A stretch of 8,395 nt of DNA from an uncultured Lachnospiraceae bacterium (GCA_905236585.1 CAJOQZ010000227.1:1-8395), one strand, 5' to 3'. Shown: positions 1 through 6,532, counted from the stretch's first letter. Notes: generated from the letters alone by a model not told the origin. Made by a program: numbers and translations.

Positions 1-2074
1 CTATATCCATAATGAAACCGTATGGAACGCCGATGCGCTTGCGCATCTATTAGATCCGAATCGGACGTTGATCTTAGAGGATGAATATGAGGGGTATCAT
101 ACCTTAATTAAAGACAACAAACCGGGCATGCATGAACTGATGCGGCATTTAATCGAAAAACACGGATATAAAAACATTGCATGCGTCAGCGGACCGGAAA
201 CGAGTTACGGCGCGAGAGAGCGGGAAGGCGTCTATTTTGAAGAAATGGAAAAGCACGGTCTTTCGGTGACGGACGCTATGTTTACGCGCGGCGTCTATTC
301 GGGAATGTGTGATGATGTCATTGAAAGTCTGCTGGACGGATACCCCGAGGTTGAGGCGATTGTTTGCGCGAATGATCACCTTGCGTTGGAAACGTATCGG
401 GTACTAAAGCAGCGCGGCTTGACACCGGGTACAGATGTTGCGGTCACCGGATTTGATGATGATCCGGCGGCGATGTACGCGACGCCGCCGCTTTCTACGG
501 TGCGCATTTCTTCTTATGACCTTGGTTATACGGCGGGGTATGAAGCCGTCCGGATCTGCGAGGGAAAACCGAGAGAAATCGAAGTATTATCCAGTCGCTT
601 TATTCACCGGGCTTCCTGCGGAGAAAAAAACATCGTGACAGGAAACGCTTACGCCGAACTCTTGAACCGGCAGAGCGTTGATTGGGACGCGGTTACGGAG
701 CAGTTATTAGAGGATACGATTGCGGCGGCATCAAGAGACGTGAGGGATGAGTGCCGCAGGCGGATCAAACGGATGGTGGATAAATTCTCCGTCGTGTTGG
801 ACAAAAACGCATTAGGGGAAAACCGTCAGATTGTAGAGGCAAAGGATTTCGTCGATATTTTTCGGGATGATACGGAAGGCTATCTGTCGCTGGAGAAATT
901 TCAGAATGCGGGTTTATCGCTTCTTGATAGCGTAGAAGTGCTGCTCCCACAGGGGCGGCAGGAGTGGCTGTTAAAAGAGAAGGTGCATTTTCAGCGGCTG
1001 GTTTCGAACAATATCCACGATCAATATACAAAACGGGAATGGGACGCGGATATGCGGCAATGGACGGTGACGCAGATCGTTTCTGATGCCATGATGTATT
1101 CTGACGATCCGCAGGCCGCATTTGCTAAGATCATGACCGCTATCAAGAATTTAGGCGTTTCGGACGCGTTTCTGTTTGAATTTCCCGAACCGGTGGAGTT
1201 TTTTAATAAAAATACGTTTGCCATGAGCGACCGCGTGTATTTACGGGTGCAAATGAAAGCCGGAGAAATTCGGGCATTCGCAGATAACCGCACCGTTGAT
1301 TTTCATCAGATGGGCAGCCGTTTCCTCGACGGTGCTTATGAGGACGGATTCGCTGCGACGGAGGGCTATTCGATCGGCGGTCTTTTGACCGGAACCGAAA
1401 TGCACGGCGTTATGATTTTAGGACCGAACCGGATGCAGCCGTTGGAGATTATCCGGGTGTTTTATCAGGTGGGATTTGCCCTGAATCATATCCAGATGAT
1501 CCAGCAGGAGAGGGAACTGATTACGCTGTTAAACCGCAATAACTTAAAACTTTCTCAGGAATCCGAGCATGATGCCTTGACGGGGCTGTATAATCGGCGC
1601 GGATTTATGAACAGTCTCGATCGTCACTTAAGTGACGTTACGGGTTCTTCACGTGTGGAACTTGGGCGGATAGCGGCACTGTATTTTATGGACTTGGACG
1701 GGTTAAAACAGATCAACGATACTTTCGGTCATGAAGAAGGAGACTTTGCAATCAAGACAACGGCGGAGATTTTGGAAAAGGCATTTGACGGTTATCTGGT
1801 GGCGCGGCTCGGCGGCGACGAATATTTAGGGTTCCGCTATCTGCGGGGAGCGGATGGGAATGACGGTTCGTGGATGATCGGGCGGATCGATGAGATGATG
1901 CAAGCCTTTAATAAATCCTCCGGAAAGCCCTATGAACTGGCGATTTCAATCGGCTATCAGTCATTTCCCGTGGAGAGTGACATCTTGCATAATCTGCCGC
2001 AAATTATGGAAAAAGCGGATGCCATGCTCTACGAAAACAAACGTCGGAGAAAAGAGAAGAAGAGTAAAGCGTAG
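1..2074 (+). CDS. LacI-type sensor domain / GAF-like / GGDEF diguanylate cyclase, 5'-truncated by window edge
   Basis: The reading frame is open from base 2 with no stop, so the gene starts outside the window; the TTG at 68 is only an internal codon (690 residues visible). Bases 2 to about 640 encode the C-terminal lobe of a LacI/periplasmic-binding-like sensor: VTGFDDDP followed by PPLSTVR is the classic LacI-family signature. A charged helical linker follows, then a GAF-like region (about 1060-1540, inferred from pattern only), and a GGDEF domain from about 1560: DALTGLYNRRGF at 1571-1606, the metal/nucleotide segment DLDGLKQINDTFGH, and GGDEY at 1811-1825. Tyr for Phe in the signature is usually tolerated, so diguanylate cyclase activity (2 GTP to c-di-GMP) is likely. 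The RxxD inhibitory I-site is absent before GGDEY. No membrane segment is visible, so a cytoplasmic sensor of a sugar-like ligand is inferred. Whether a DNA-binding head precedes it cannot be seen. It is followed by a strong terminator. Confidence 0.9.
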   Translation, partial: YIHNETVWNADALAHLLDPNRTLILEDEYEGYHTLIKDNKPGMHELMRHLIEKHGYKNIACVSGPETSYGAREREGVYFEEMEKHGLSVTDAMFTRGVYSGMCDDVIESLLDGYPEVEAIVCANDHLALETYRVLKQRGLTPGTDVAVTGFDDDPAAMYATPPLSTVRISSYDLGYTAGYEAVRICEGKPREIEVLSSRFIHRASCGEKNIVTGNAYAELLNRQSVDWDAVTEQLLEDTIAAASRDVRDECRRRIKRMVDKFSVVLDKNALGENRQIVEAKDFVDIFRDDTEGYLSLEKFQNAGLSLLDSVEVLLPQGRQEWLLKEKVHFQRLVSNNIHDQYTKREWDADMRQWTVTQIVSDAMMYSDDPQAAFAKIMTAIKNLGVSDAFLFEFPEPVEFFNKNTFAMSDRVYLRVQMKAGEIRAFADNRTVDFHQMGSRFLDGAYEDGFAATEGYSIGGLLTGTEMHGVMILGPNRMQPLEIIRVFYQVGFALNHIQMIQQERELITLLNRNNLKLSQESEHDALTGLYNRRGFMNSLDRHLSDVTGSSRVELGRIAALYFMDLDGLKQINDTFGHEEGDFAIKTTAEILEKAFDGYLVARLGGDEYLGFRYLRGADGNDGSWMIGRIDEMMQAFNKSSGKPYELAISIGYQSFPVESDILHNLPQIMEKADAMLYENKRRRKEKKSKA

Positions 2075-2080
2075 TATAAT

Positions 2081-2115
2081 ACTGCCGGATGTGCTAATCC
2101 GGCAGTGCTTTTTTT
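2081..2115 (+). terminator. Intrinsic terminator of the GGDEF gene
   Basis: A perfect 10-bp stem (ACTGCCGGAT at 2081-2090 pairing with ATCCGGCAGT at 2097-2106), a 6-nt loop and a seven-T run at 2109-2115 begin 6 bp after the stop codon. The T run lies only on the plus side; leftward the sequence beyond the stem is not T-rich, so it should mainly stop rightward transcription. The loop contains the stop codon of the convergent DegV-family gene. Confidence 0.9.
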
Positions 2116-3005
2116 ATGATGGTAACGCCGAGCGGATGCGGACCGGTGTGGACGCCGATGCCTGAGCCGATCTGGAAGATGGGAAAGTCCTTTTCATCGA
2201 GCATGAACCCTTCTCCATGCAGCATATCAAGGATGTCCGTCCGAAAACGGACGGCTTCGTCGTAATCATAACCAAAGCCGATATCAAGCGCATATGTCTG
2301 TGGCGTTGCGTGCGTCTCTTTGATATAATCCCTAAGGAGTTCGATGCTTTTGCGCGTTGTCGCTTTTCTGGTACGTCCGACGCCCGTACAGAAAATCTCG
2401 CCTTCTTTTAAGGTGATGACCGGGCGGATGCCAAGCATATTGGTTAAGCCCTTTGCGACTTTTCCGATACGTCCGTTGACTTTTAGATAATTGACATTGG
2501 CAACGGAGAAAAAGATGCGTCCGCTTGCCTTGATCTCCTCTAAAATATCGACTGCCTTTTCATAGGGCGTATCCGCATCGCGTAAGCGCACCGCCTCAAT
2601 CGTATAGAGTCCCTGAAGAACCGTATCGATCATGGAATTGATCACGGCAATCTGTGCGTCGGGGTGGTCTGTGAGCAGGATATCTCTCGCATTGCAGGCG
2701 GACTGATAAGCCCCGGAGAACTTTGTTGTAATGCAGATCGTAACACAGGGAATCCCCGCTTCGACCCACGGCGTCATCGCGTCCATGAAATCAGCAACGG
2801 AGGGCATGGAACTTTTTGGAAAATTATCGGGCTCGTCGATCATTCTTTGATAAAAGTCGCGGACGCTGATTTCTTCCCGCTCTTTTTTATATGGCTCCTC
2901 GCCGAAACGGACGTAAAATGGCACCACCGTGACATTGTTGTTTTTGGCGTATTCTTCCGGCAGGTCGCAGGAACTGTCGCTGATAATATGAAAAGGTTCC
3001 GTCAT
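2094..3005 (-). CDS. DegV family protein (fatty-acid-binding, FakB-like)
   Basis: This 303-residue protein matches the usual DegV length (about 280-300). DegV/FakB proteins bind a fatty acid and present it to the kinase FakA for acyl-phosphate formation; that role is family knowledge, and no fakA is in the window. Visible family motifs in order are IISDSSCDLP (residues 8-16), KSSMPS (64-69, the position of the TSQPS loop whose serine contacts the fatty-acid carboxylate), TTKFSGAYQSA (93-103), the NYLKVNGRIG stretch (172-181) with LGIRP just after, and GVHTGP near the C-terminus (284-289). The chosen start is the last of three consecutive ATG codons, 7 nt after AGGAG (plus-strand 3013-3017). 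A second, equally good site (AAGGAG, 7 nt, ATG at 3030-3032) would add nine residues, MTCKKRRMM. The gene is divergent from metY and convergent with the GGDEF gene, and no terminator of its own is evident. Confidence 0.93.
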   Translation of the reverse strand: MTEPFHIISDSSCDLPEEYAKNNNVTVVPFYVRFGEEPYKKEREEISVRDFYQRMIDEPDNFPKSSMPSVADFMDAMTPWVEAGIPCVTICITTKFSGAYQSACNARDILLTDHPDAQIAVINSMIDTVLQGLYTIEAVRLRDADTPYEKAVDILEEIKASGRIFFSVANVNYLKVNGRIGKVAKGLTNMLGIRPVITLKEGEIFCTGVGRTRKATTRKSIELLRDYIKETHATPQTYALDIGFGYDYDEAVRFRTDILDMLHGEGFMLDEKDFPIFQIGSGIGVHTGPHPLGVTIIKKALPD

Positions 3006-3012
3006 CATCATT

Positions 3013-3032
3013 CTCCTTTTTTTGCAAGTCAT
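3013..3032 (-). promoter_or_regulatory. Two in-frame ribosome binding site/start pairs for the DegV gene
   Basis: Reading leftward, AAGGAG with 7-nt spacing precedes ATG at 3030-3032, and a second AAAGGAG, lying inside the first few codons of that longer form, precedes the triple ATG at 3011-3003. Both starts are in the same frame and differ by nine residues. The inner start gives the canonical DegV N-terminus, in which the first strand begins within about seven residues of Met. The outer one adds a short basic extension. Confidence 0.6.
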
Positions 3033-3077
3033 TATTTTACTCCTTTTACACGGAAAATGCAAAAATAACACGAAAAA

Positions 3078-3106
3078 ATTACGGGAATCATCTTTTATGT
3101 TGAGAA
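3078..3106 (-). promoter_or_regulatory. Weak candidate promoter for the DegV gene
   Basis: Reading leftward, TTCTCA (plus 3101-3106, 4/6 to TTGACA) is separated by 17 bp from CGTAAT (plus 3078-3083, 4/6 to TATAAT). The -35 element lies in the left arm of the inverted repeat. The match is modest and is offered as the best candidate in the region, not as a confident site. Confidence 0.3.
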
Positions 3107-3177
3107 CAAACAAATCTCCATGTTCGACGGCAAGAATGCCTTAACCTCACACGGAGAAGTGTTTGTTCTCAACACAA
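3095..3177. repeat. Imperfect inverted repeat, two 28-bp arms, between degV and metY
   Basis: The left arm (3095-3122) and right arm (3150-3177) are reverse complements at 24 of 28 positions, including an uninterrupted 15-bp core centred on TTGTTCTCAAC (right arm) and GTTGAGAACAA (left arm). The spacer is 27 bp (3123-3149). Each core itself contains a small GTT-NNN-AAC dyad. Similarity continues patchily outward (a shared GATT about 10 bp beyond each arm). No poly-T run follows on either strand, so it is not an intrinsic terminator. It sits between two divergent genes and overlaps the candidate -35 regions on both sides, which suggests an operator pair or a duplicated divergent control region. 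A tiny non-autonomous element is the alternative. Confidence 0.8.
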
Positions 3178-3235
3178 TAACAGATTTTAATGCAAAAAAA
3201 TTGCTCTTGCATTCTTATAGGCTTAAAGTTAAACT
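3163..3235 (+). promoter_or_regulatory. Candidate promoter(s) for metY
   Basis: Two overlapping possibilities are visible. The first is TTGTTC (3163-3168), 17 bp, TTTAAT (3186-3191; 5/6 to the -10 consensus), with its -35 inside the right arm of the inverted repeat. The second is TTGCAT (3207-3212), 17 bp, TAAACT (3230-3235; 4/6). Either gives a leader of roughly 55-100 nt. No SAM-box or T-box core could be recognised in that leader. The sequence alone does not decide between them. Confidence 0.4.
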
Positions 3236-3298
3236 TATTATCGAACATGAAGGATGCCGCAATAGAAGCGGGCTATTATACAAAAGGGAGCGAGAAAA

Positions 3299-4576
3299 AT
3301 GAGCGATTACAGAATCGATACCAAATGTGTGCAGGCAGGTTATACGCCTACGAACGGACAGCCGCGGCAGATTCCCATCGTGCAGTCGACGACGTTTAAG
3401 TATGATACGAGCGAGGATATGGGTAAACTGTTTGACTTAGAAGCCGAGGGATATTTTTACACCCGTTTGCAGAATCCGACCAACGATTATGTGGCGGCGA
3501 AGATAGCCGATTTGGAAAAAGGAACCGCCGGAATGCTGACGTCTTCGGGACAGGCGGCGAATTTCTTCGCGTTTTTCAATATCTGCGAATGCGGCGGCCA
3601 TATCGTCAGTTCCGCGTCAATCTACGGCGGAACGTTTAACCTGATTTCCGTAACCATGAAAAAAATGGGGATAGATGTGACCTTCGTTTCTCCGGATTGT
3701 ACAATGGAGGAACTGAACGCGGCATTTAGGGAGAATACCAAGGCGGTCTTCGGGGAGACGATTGCGAATCCGGCGCTTACGGTATTGGATATCGAAAAGT
3801 TTGCTGCAGCGGCGCATCAACACGGCGTACCGCTGATTGTTGACAACACGTTCCCGACGCCGGTCAACTGCCGTCCGATCGAATGGGGCGCGGATATTGT
3901 AACGCATTCCACAACAAAATATATGGATGGGCATGGCGTGGCGGTCGGCGGCGCCATCGTGGATGCCGGACAGTTTGACTGGATGGCGCAAAAGGAGAAG
4001 TTTCCGGGACTTACCACGCCGGACGAATCTTATCATGGCATCGTTTATGCGGAGAAGTTCGGAAAAGAGGGGGCATTCATTACAAAATGCACATCCCAGT
4101 TGATGCGTGACTTCGGCTGTATCCAGTCGCCGCAGCATGCGTTCTATCTGAACCTCGGATTGGAATCCCTTCATGTCCGCATGCCGAAGCATGTGGAGAA
4201 CGGACAGGCGGTCGCGGAGTTTTTGGAGAAGCACCCGAAAGTAAAGAGCGTCAGTTACTCTGGCTTGCCGAGCAGCCCGTATTATGAAACTGCGAAAAAG
4301 TATATGCCAAACGGCGGCTGCGGCGTGGTATCCTTCGAACTTGACGGCGGAAGAAAGGCTGCAGAGCAGTTTATGGGCCGTCTGCGGCTTGCGGCAATAG
4401 AGACCCATGTCGCCGATGCGCGTACCTGCTGCTTAAATCCCGCGACGTCCACGCACCGACAGATGTCGGATGAACAGCTTGCCGCGGCGGGCATCCCGGC
4501 GGGGCTTATTCGGATTTCCTGCGGACTCGAGGCGAAGGAAGATTTGATCGCCGACTTACAGCAGGCACTCGGTTAA
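3299..4576 (+). CDS. metY: O-acetylhomoserine sulfhydrylase (aminocarboxypropyltransferase)
   Basis: This 425-residue PLP enzyme of the Cys/Met metabolism family has the normal length for MetY (about 420-430; cystathionine enzymes are nearer 380). It would make homocysteine from O-acetylhomoserine and sulfide in cytoplasmic methionine synthesis. Visible features are the YxR phosphate-binding pair of the neighbouring subunit (Tyr54, Arg56 in FYTRLQNP), SSGQAA (82-87), the Asp of VDNTF (Asp182) that contacts the PLP ring nitrogen, and the Schiff-base lysine in HSTTKYMDGHG (Lys207). A C-terminal LIRISCGLE segment carries the arginine expected to bind the substrate carboxylate. The start follows GGGAG with 8-nt spacing. 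It is the first gene of a pair with the 4584-4916 gene. Closely related gamma-lyases share these motifs; length and overall sequence favour MetY. Confidence 0.93.
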   Translation: MSDYRIDTKCVQAGYTPTNGQPRQIPIVQSTTFKYDTSEDMGKLFDLEAEGYFYTRLQNPTNDYVAAKIADLEKGTAGMLTSSGQAANFFAFFNICECGGHIVSSASIYGGTFNLISVTMKKMGIDVTFVSPDCTMEELNAAFRENTKAVFGETIANPALTVLDIEKFAAAAHQHGVPLIVDNTFPTPVNCRPIEWGADIVTHSTTKYMDGHGVAVGGAIVDAGQFDWMAQKEKFPGLTTPDESYHGIVYAEKFGKEGAFITKCTSQLMRDFGCIQSPQHAFYLNLGLESLHVRMPKHVENGQAVAEFLEKHPKVKSVSYSGLPSSPYYETAKKYMPNGGCGVVSFELDGGRKAAEQFMGRLRLAAIETHVADARTCCLNPATSTHRQMSDEQLAAAGIPAGLIRISCGLEAKEDLIADLQQALG

Positions 4577-4583
4577 GAAGCAT

Positions 4584-4916
4584 ATGGCGAAATTTGATCT
4601 GTCAAAAGGCGGCATCCGCACTTCCAGGAAGAAGGCGCCCAAGCGGGCGGCGGACATGCCGCCGAACCCAAATGATGAACTGTCGATGTCCGTTTCTTCG
4701 GTCTGCGGCGAGCCGGGTCATATGTATGCATTCGTCCGGTTCGAGGATAAGGGGCGTTACTGCGAGTACAAGTTCCCGGATGTCGAGTTGAAAGTGAACG
4801 ACGGTTTTACAGAAGACGAACTGGTGCAGTTGAAGTTCTATGTTAAGAACAACATATTGCAGTTAAAAAAGATGGCGGCTTCGGTCGATCCGTTTCATGC
4901 GCTGAAGAATGGATAA
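4584..4916 (+). CDS. Small conserved-looking hypothetical protein co-directional with metY
   Basis: The 110-residue product has no function I recognise. It starts 7 bp after the metY stop, with only a weak AAGAAG upstream, which suggests translation coupled to metY. The first 25 residues are basic and proline-rich and look disordered (SRKKAPKR). From about residue 34 comes a compact region, SMSVSSVCGEPG then YAFVRFEDKGRYCEYKFPD, looking like a run of beta strands. A helical C-terminus follows (TEDELVQLKFYVKNNILQLKKMAASVDPF). It has two cysteines (Cys41 and Cys59), no signal peptide and no membrane segment, so it is probably cytoplasmic. I have an impression of similar short proteins with the KKMAA ending in other Lachnospiraceae but cannot verify it here. 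Codon use resembles metY, and the frame is followed by a terminator, supporting a real gene. Confidence 0.75.
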   Translation: MAKFDLSKGGIRTSRKKAPKRAADMPPNPNDELSMSVSSVCGEPGHMYAFVRFEDKGRYCEYKFPDVELKVNDGFTEDELVQLKFYVKNNILQLKKMAASVDPFHALKNG

Positions 4917-4943
4917 GGATTTTGAAGGAGTTGCACGACATAT

Positions 4944-5759
4944 CTATGAACTTGCGGCATCTTTCCACCTCTTATACACTGCCTTTCTGAAGGCGGTGTA
5001 TTTCTTTTCGGGAATTGCAAGTTCCTTACCGTTTGACATGGTGACCTTAAAGCGGCTGATGCTGATGATATGCGCAGGGTTTACAAGGTGGCATTTGTGG
5101 CAGCGCAGGAGAAATTCAGGATGTTCGTTCTCAAGGACGGTGGTGGATATGCTTGCCCGAAATGCACCGTCTGTGGTGTGAAGCATGGAGTGCCTGCCAT
5201 AATCAATGCTTTCGACATAGATGATGGTATCCGGTATCAGGTATAGATCCGCAGAGTCGGTACCGCGGAAATAAATTCTCTTGACATTTCCGGCTCCGGC
5301 TACCGGTAAGTAGCCATTATATACCTCATTGAAATGAACAGGATAGATGTTGTCGGATTTGTGTTTGCGGTAAAGATCAGATATATGGACAACAAGCATC
5401 CGGGGAACCTTATCCCCGTCTATCTTTCTTTCGCACCATGTAATATGGATGATCTGATCCATGGTGACATGATCCCCCTTCGGGTAATGCGTGGTGACAG
5501 GGAATGACATCATCACCTCGCAGTATGAGCCGTGGCTTGAGATATGGTCAAGGCGGACATTTCCAAGGGTAAAAGTTAGGGAATGCTTCTCGTCTGCCCA
5601 GGTATCTAAGATCGCCTGTCGCCCGGAGAGAAACTGTCCCTTTGCAGGACCGTACCACAGGACTTTTTCGTCCACATGGTCAAAAAAAGGCTGAAGGTCG
5701 TTCTTATAGTATTTTTGGACGATATCATTAGTCAATTCCACCATTTCTTTTACCTTCAT
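4944..5759 (-). CDS. One-component regulator: NTF2/SnoaL-like N-terminal domain + LytTR DNA-binding domain
   Basis: The protein has 271 residues. Residues about 1-130 look like an NTF2/SnoaL-like cone fold: an opening helix (KEMVELTNDIVQKYY), FFDHVDEKVLWYGPA, GRQAILDTW and then alternating beta strands, a pattern typical of small-molecule-binding pockets. Residues about 160-265 are a LytTR DNA-binding domain: IIYVESIDYGRHSMLHT, then FLLRCHKCHLVNPAHIISI (the family's HRSYLVN element with Lys-Cys-His) and AIPEKKYTAFRK. There is no receiver domain or phospho-acceptor context, and no membrane helices. It would therefore be a cytoplasmic regulator whose N-terminal domain senses a ligand directly; that role is inference. 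The ATG at 5759 follows AGGGG with 7-nt spacing. It is divergent from the CPBP gene and convergent with the metY unit. LytTR assignment is firm; the NTF2 call is from pattern and is likely but unproven. Confidence 0.88.
   Translation of the reverse strand: MKVKEMVELTNDIVQKYYKNDLQPFFDHVDEKVLWYGPAKGQFLSGRQAILDTWADEKHSLTFTLGNVRLDHISSHGSYCEVMMSFPVTTHYPKGDHVTMDQIIHITWCERKIDGDKVPRMLVVHISDLYRKHKSDNIYPVHFNEVYNGYLPVAGAGNVKRIYFRGTDSADLYLIPDTIIYVESIDYGRHSMLHTTDGAFRASISTTVLENEHPEFLLRCHKCHLVNPAHIISISRFKVTMSNGKELAIPEKKYTAFRKAVYKRWKDAASS
4974..5008 (+). terminator. Terminator of the metY unit, inside the 3' end of the LytTR gene
   Basis: A 12-bp stem (4974-4985 with 4990-5001, one G-U wobble) with a 4-nt TCTG loop is followed by TTCTTTT (5002-5008). 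It lies 57 bp beyond the small-protein stop and wholly within the C-terminal codons of the convergent regulator gene, so the same bases serve as coding sequence on one strand and probably as a terminator on the other. Confidence 0.7.
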
Positions 5760-5806
5760 GTATTTTCCCCTTTCGGCTTAGCCCAAATATCCCCTGTATG
5801 CGGATC

Positions 5807-5835
5807 AGTATAGCATCAAAATAATAAGAATGCAA
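5807..5835 (-). promoter_or_regulatory. Promoter of the NTF2-LytTR gene
   Basis: Reading leftward, TTGCAT (plus 5830-5835), a 17-bp spacer and TATACT (plus 5807-5812; 5/6) are preceded by TGC, forming an extended -10. The implied start near 5800 gives a leader of about 40 nt before the ATG at 5759. No LytTR-type paired direct repeats were recognised around it. Confidence 0.7.
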
Positions 5836-5875
5836 GTCATTGAAAACAAATTTAAGGTTATACGTGAAAAGGATA

Positions 5876-5904
5876 TTGATAGTAGTTTTTGCTTGTGGCA
5901 TATT
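5876..5904 (+). promoter_or_regulatory. Possible promoter for the CPBP gene
   Basis: TTGATA (5876-5881; 5/6 to TTGACA), 17 bp, then CATATT (5899-5904; 4/6). It would start transcription near 5911, upstream of the open CPBP frame, but if the gene originally began further left this match is fortuitous. Confidence 0.3.
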
Positions 5905-5948
5905 AAAAAGAGTGAGGCTAAACAAAATAAAAAAGACCATTATTTCCT

Positions 5949-6500
5949 TTGCATTTCACTTCCGGAAATTCGCTTGCCGCCGACTGGCCCGTGCAGATAA
6001 TCCTTGCCGTTATCTTATGCATATTTATAGGATTATTCGAAGAGACGGCATTCCGGGTTCTGATAAACGATGCGATATTATATAAGTTCAGAAACAGTAA
6101 ACACGTATTTGTTTGGATAGCGGTCATAAGTTCCTTTGTATTTGGTGCCGTCCATGTCCTTCCAGCGGATTATTCTTCCGTTTCAGCCGTTGTAACGGCA
6201 ATTCTTAAGATAGTACAGGTCGGTCTGTTCGGCTTTTGCCTTTTGATTATGTACTGGAAGACCAGAAATATATGGGGGATAGCGCTTGCCCATGCTTTGT
6301 TCGACGGCTTGTCGGTAGTACCAGAGGCTATGTTTAATGATACATCGGATATCGGTTCGGCTGATTTATATGTTAATTCTGGAAGTAACGGTATGATAGG
6401 CCTTGCAGGATTTATTGCTGTTTTGACCGTTGCCGCAGTGATATTGTGGATAAATATCGGAAGGAAGATTGATTTTGATGAGATACGAAAGACATGGTAG
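5949..6500 (+). CDS. CPBP family intramembrane glutamic protease (CAAX/Abi), apparently 5'-truncated
   Basis: This frame encodes 183 residues from a TTG codon and holds the complete CPBP catalytic core: EExxxR (Glu31-Glu32, Arg36 in FEETAFR), FxxxH (Phe65-His69 in FGAVHV) and HxxxD (His115-Asp119 in HALFD). The core membrane segments are visible at about 14-30, 52-70, 82-102 and 108-121, with a final helix at 149-170. Family members act in the membrane as proteases on prenylated proteins, bacteriocins or other peptides. Typical members are 220-300 residues with one to three additional N-terminal helices, missing here. The frame is open only from 5931 (TAA at 5928), and neither the TTG nor any codon nearby has a ribosome binding site. 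A lysine-rich, partly hydrophobic stretch in another frame (5840-5950) could be a frameshifted 5' end. This gene is visibly more AT-rich than metY or the GH1 gene. It may be a decaying gene or a minimal protease. Confidence 0.7.
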   Translation: MHFTSGNSLAADWPVQIILAVILCIFIGLFEETAFRVLINDAILYKFRNSKHVFVWIAVISSFVFGAVHVLPADYSSVSAVVTAILKIVQVGLFGFCLLIMYWKTRNIWGIALAHALFDGLSVVPEAMFNDTSDIGSADLYVNSGSNGMIGLAGFIAVLTVAAVILWINIGRKIDFDEIRKTW

Positions 6501-6532
6501 ACGGGAGTCAGACAGGTGAGTATCTGTAAAAT

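Noticed and set aside
1622..1637. Perfect 16-bp palindrome CGTCACTTAAGTGACG inside the GGDEF domain
   Set aside because: It sits within conserved coding sequence with no promoter or gene boundary nearby; a single such palindrome in a window this size is only mildly unlikely by chance.
3120..3302. Possible leader peptide or riboswitch (SAM-box, T-box) ahead of metY
   Set aside because: The open frames here lack a ribosome binding site and run into metY out of frame. No SAM-I core or T-box GGTGG element could be found, and no terminator hairpin with a T run precedes metY.
3617..4408. 263-codon open frame on the minus strand opposite metY
   Set aside because: It is antisense to a clearly identified enzyme, has no recognisable domain, and is explained by the GC-rich codon bias of metY.
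5824..5836. 13-mer CTTGCATTCTTAT shared by the LytTR promoter (minus strand) and the metY leader (3206-3218)
   Set aside because: About one 13-base match between any two places is expected by chance in a window of this length on both strands. The overlap with two candidate -35 elements is suggestive but not enough to call a shared operator.
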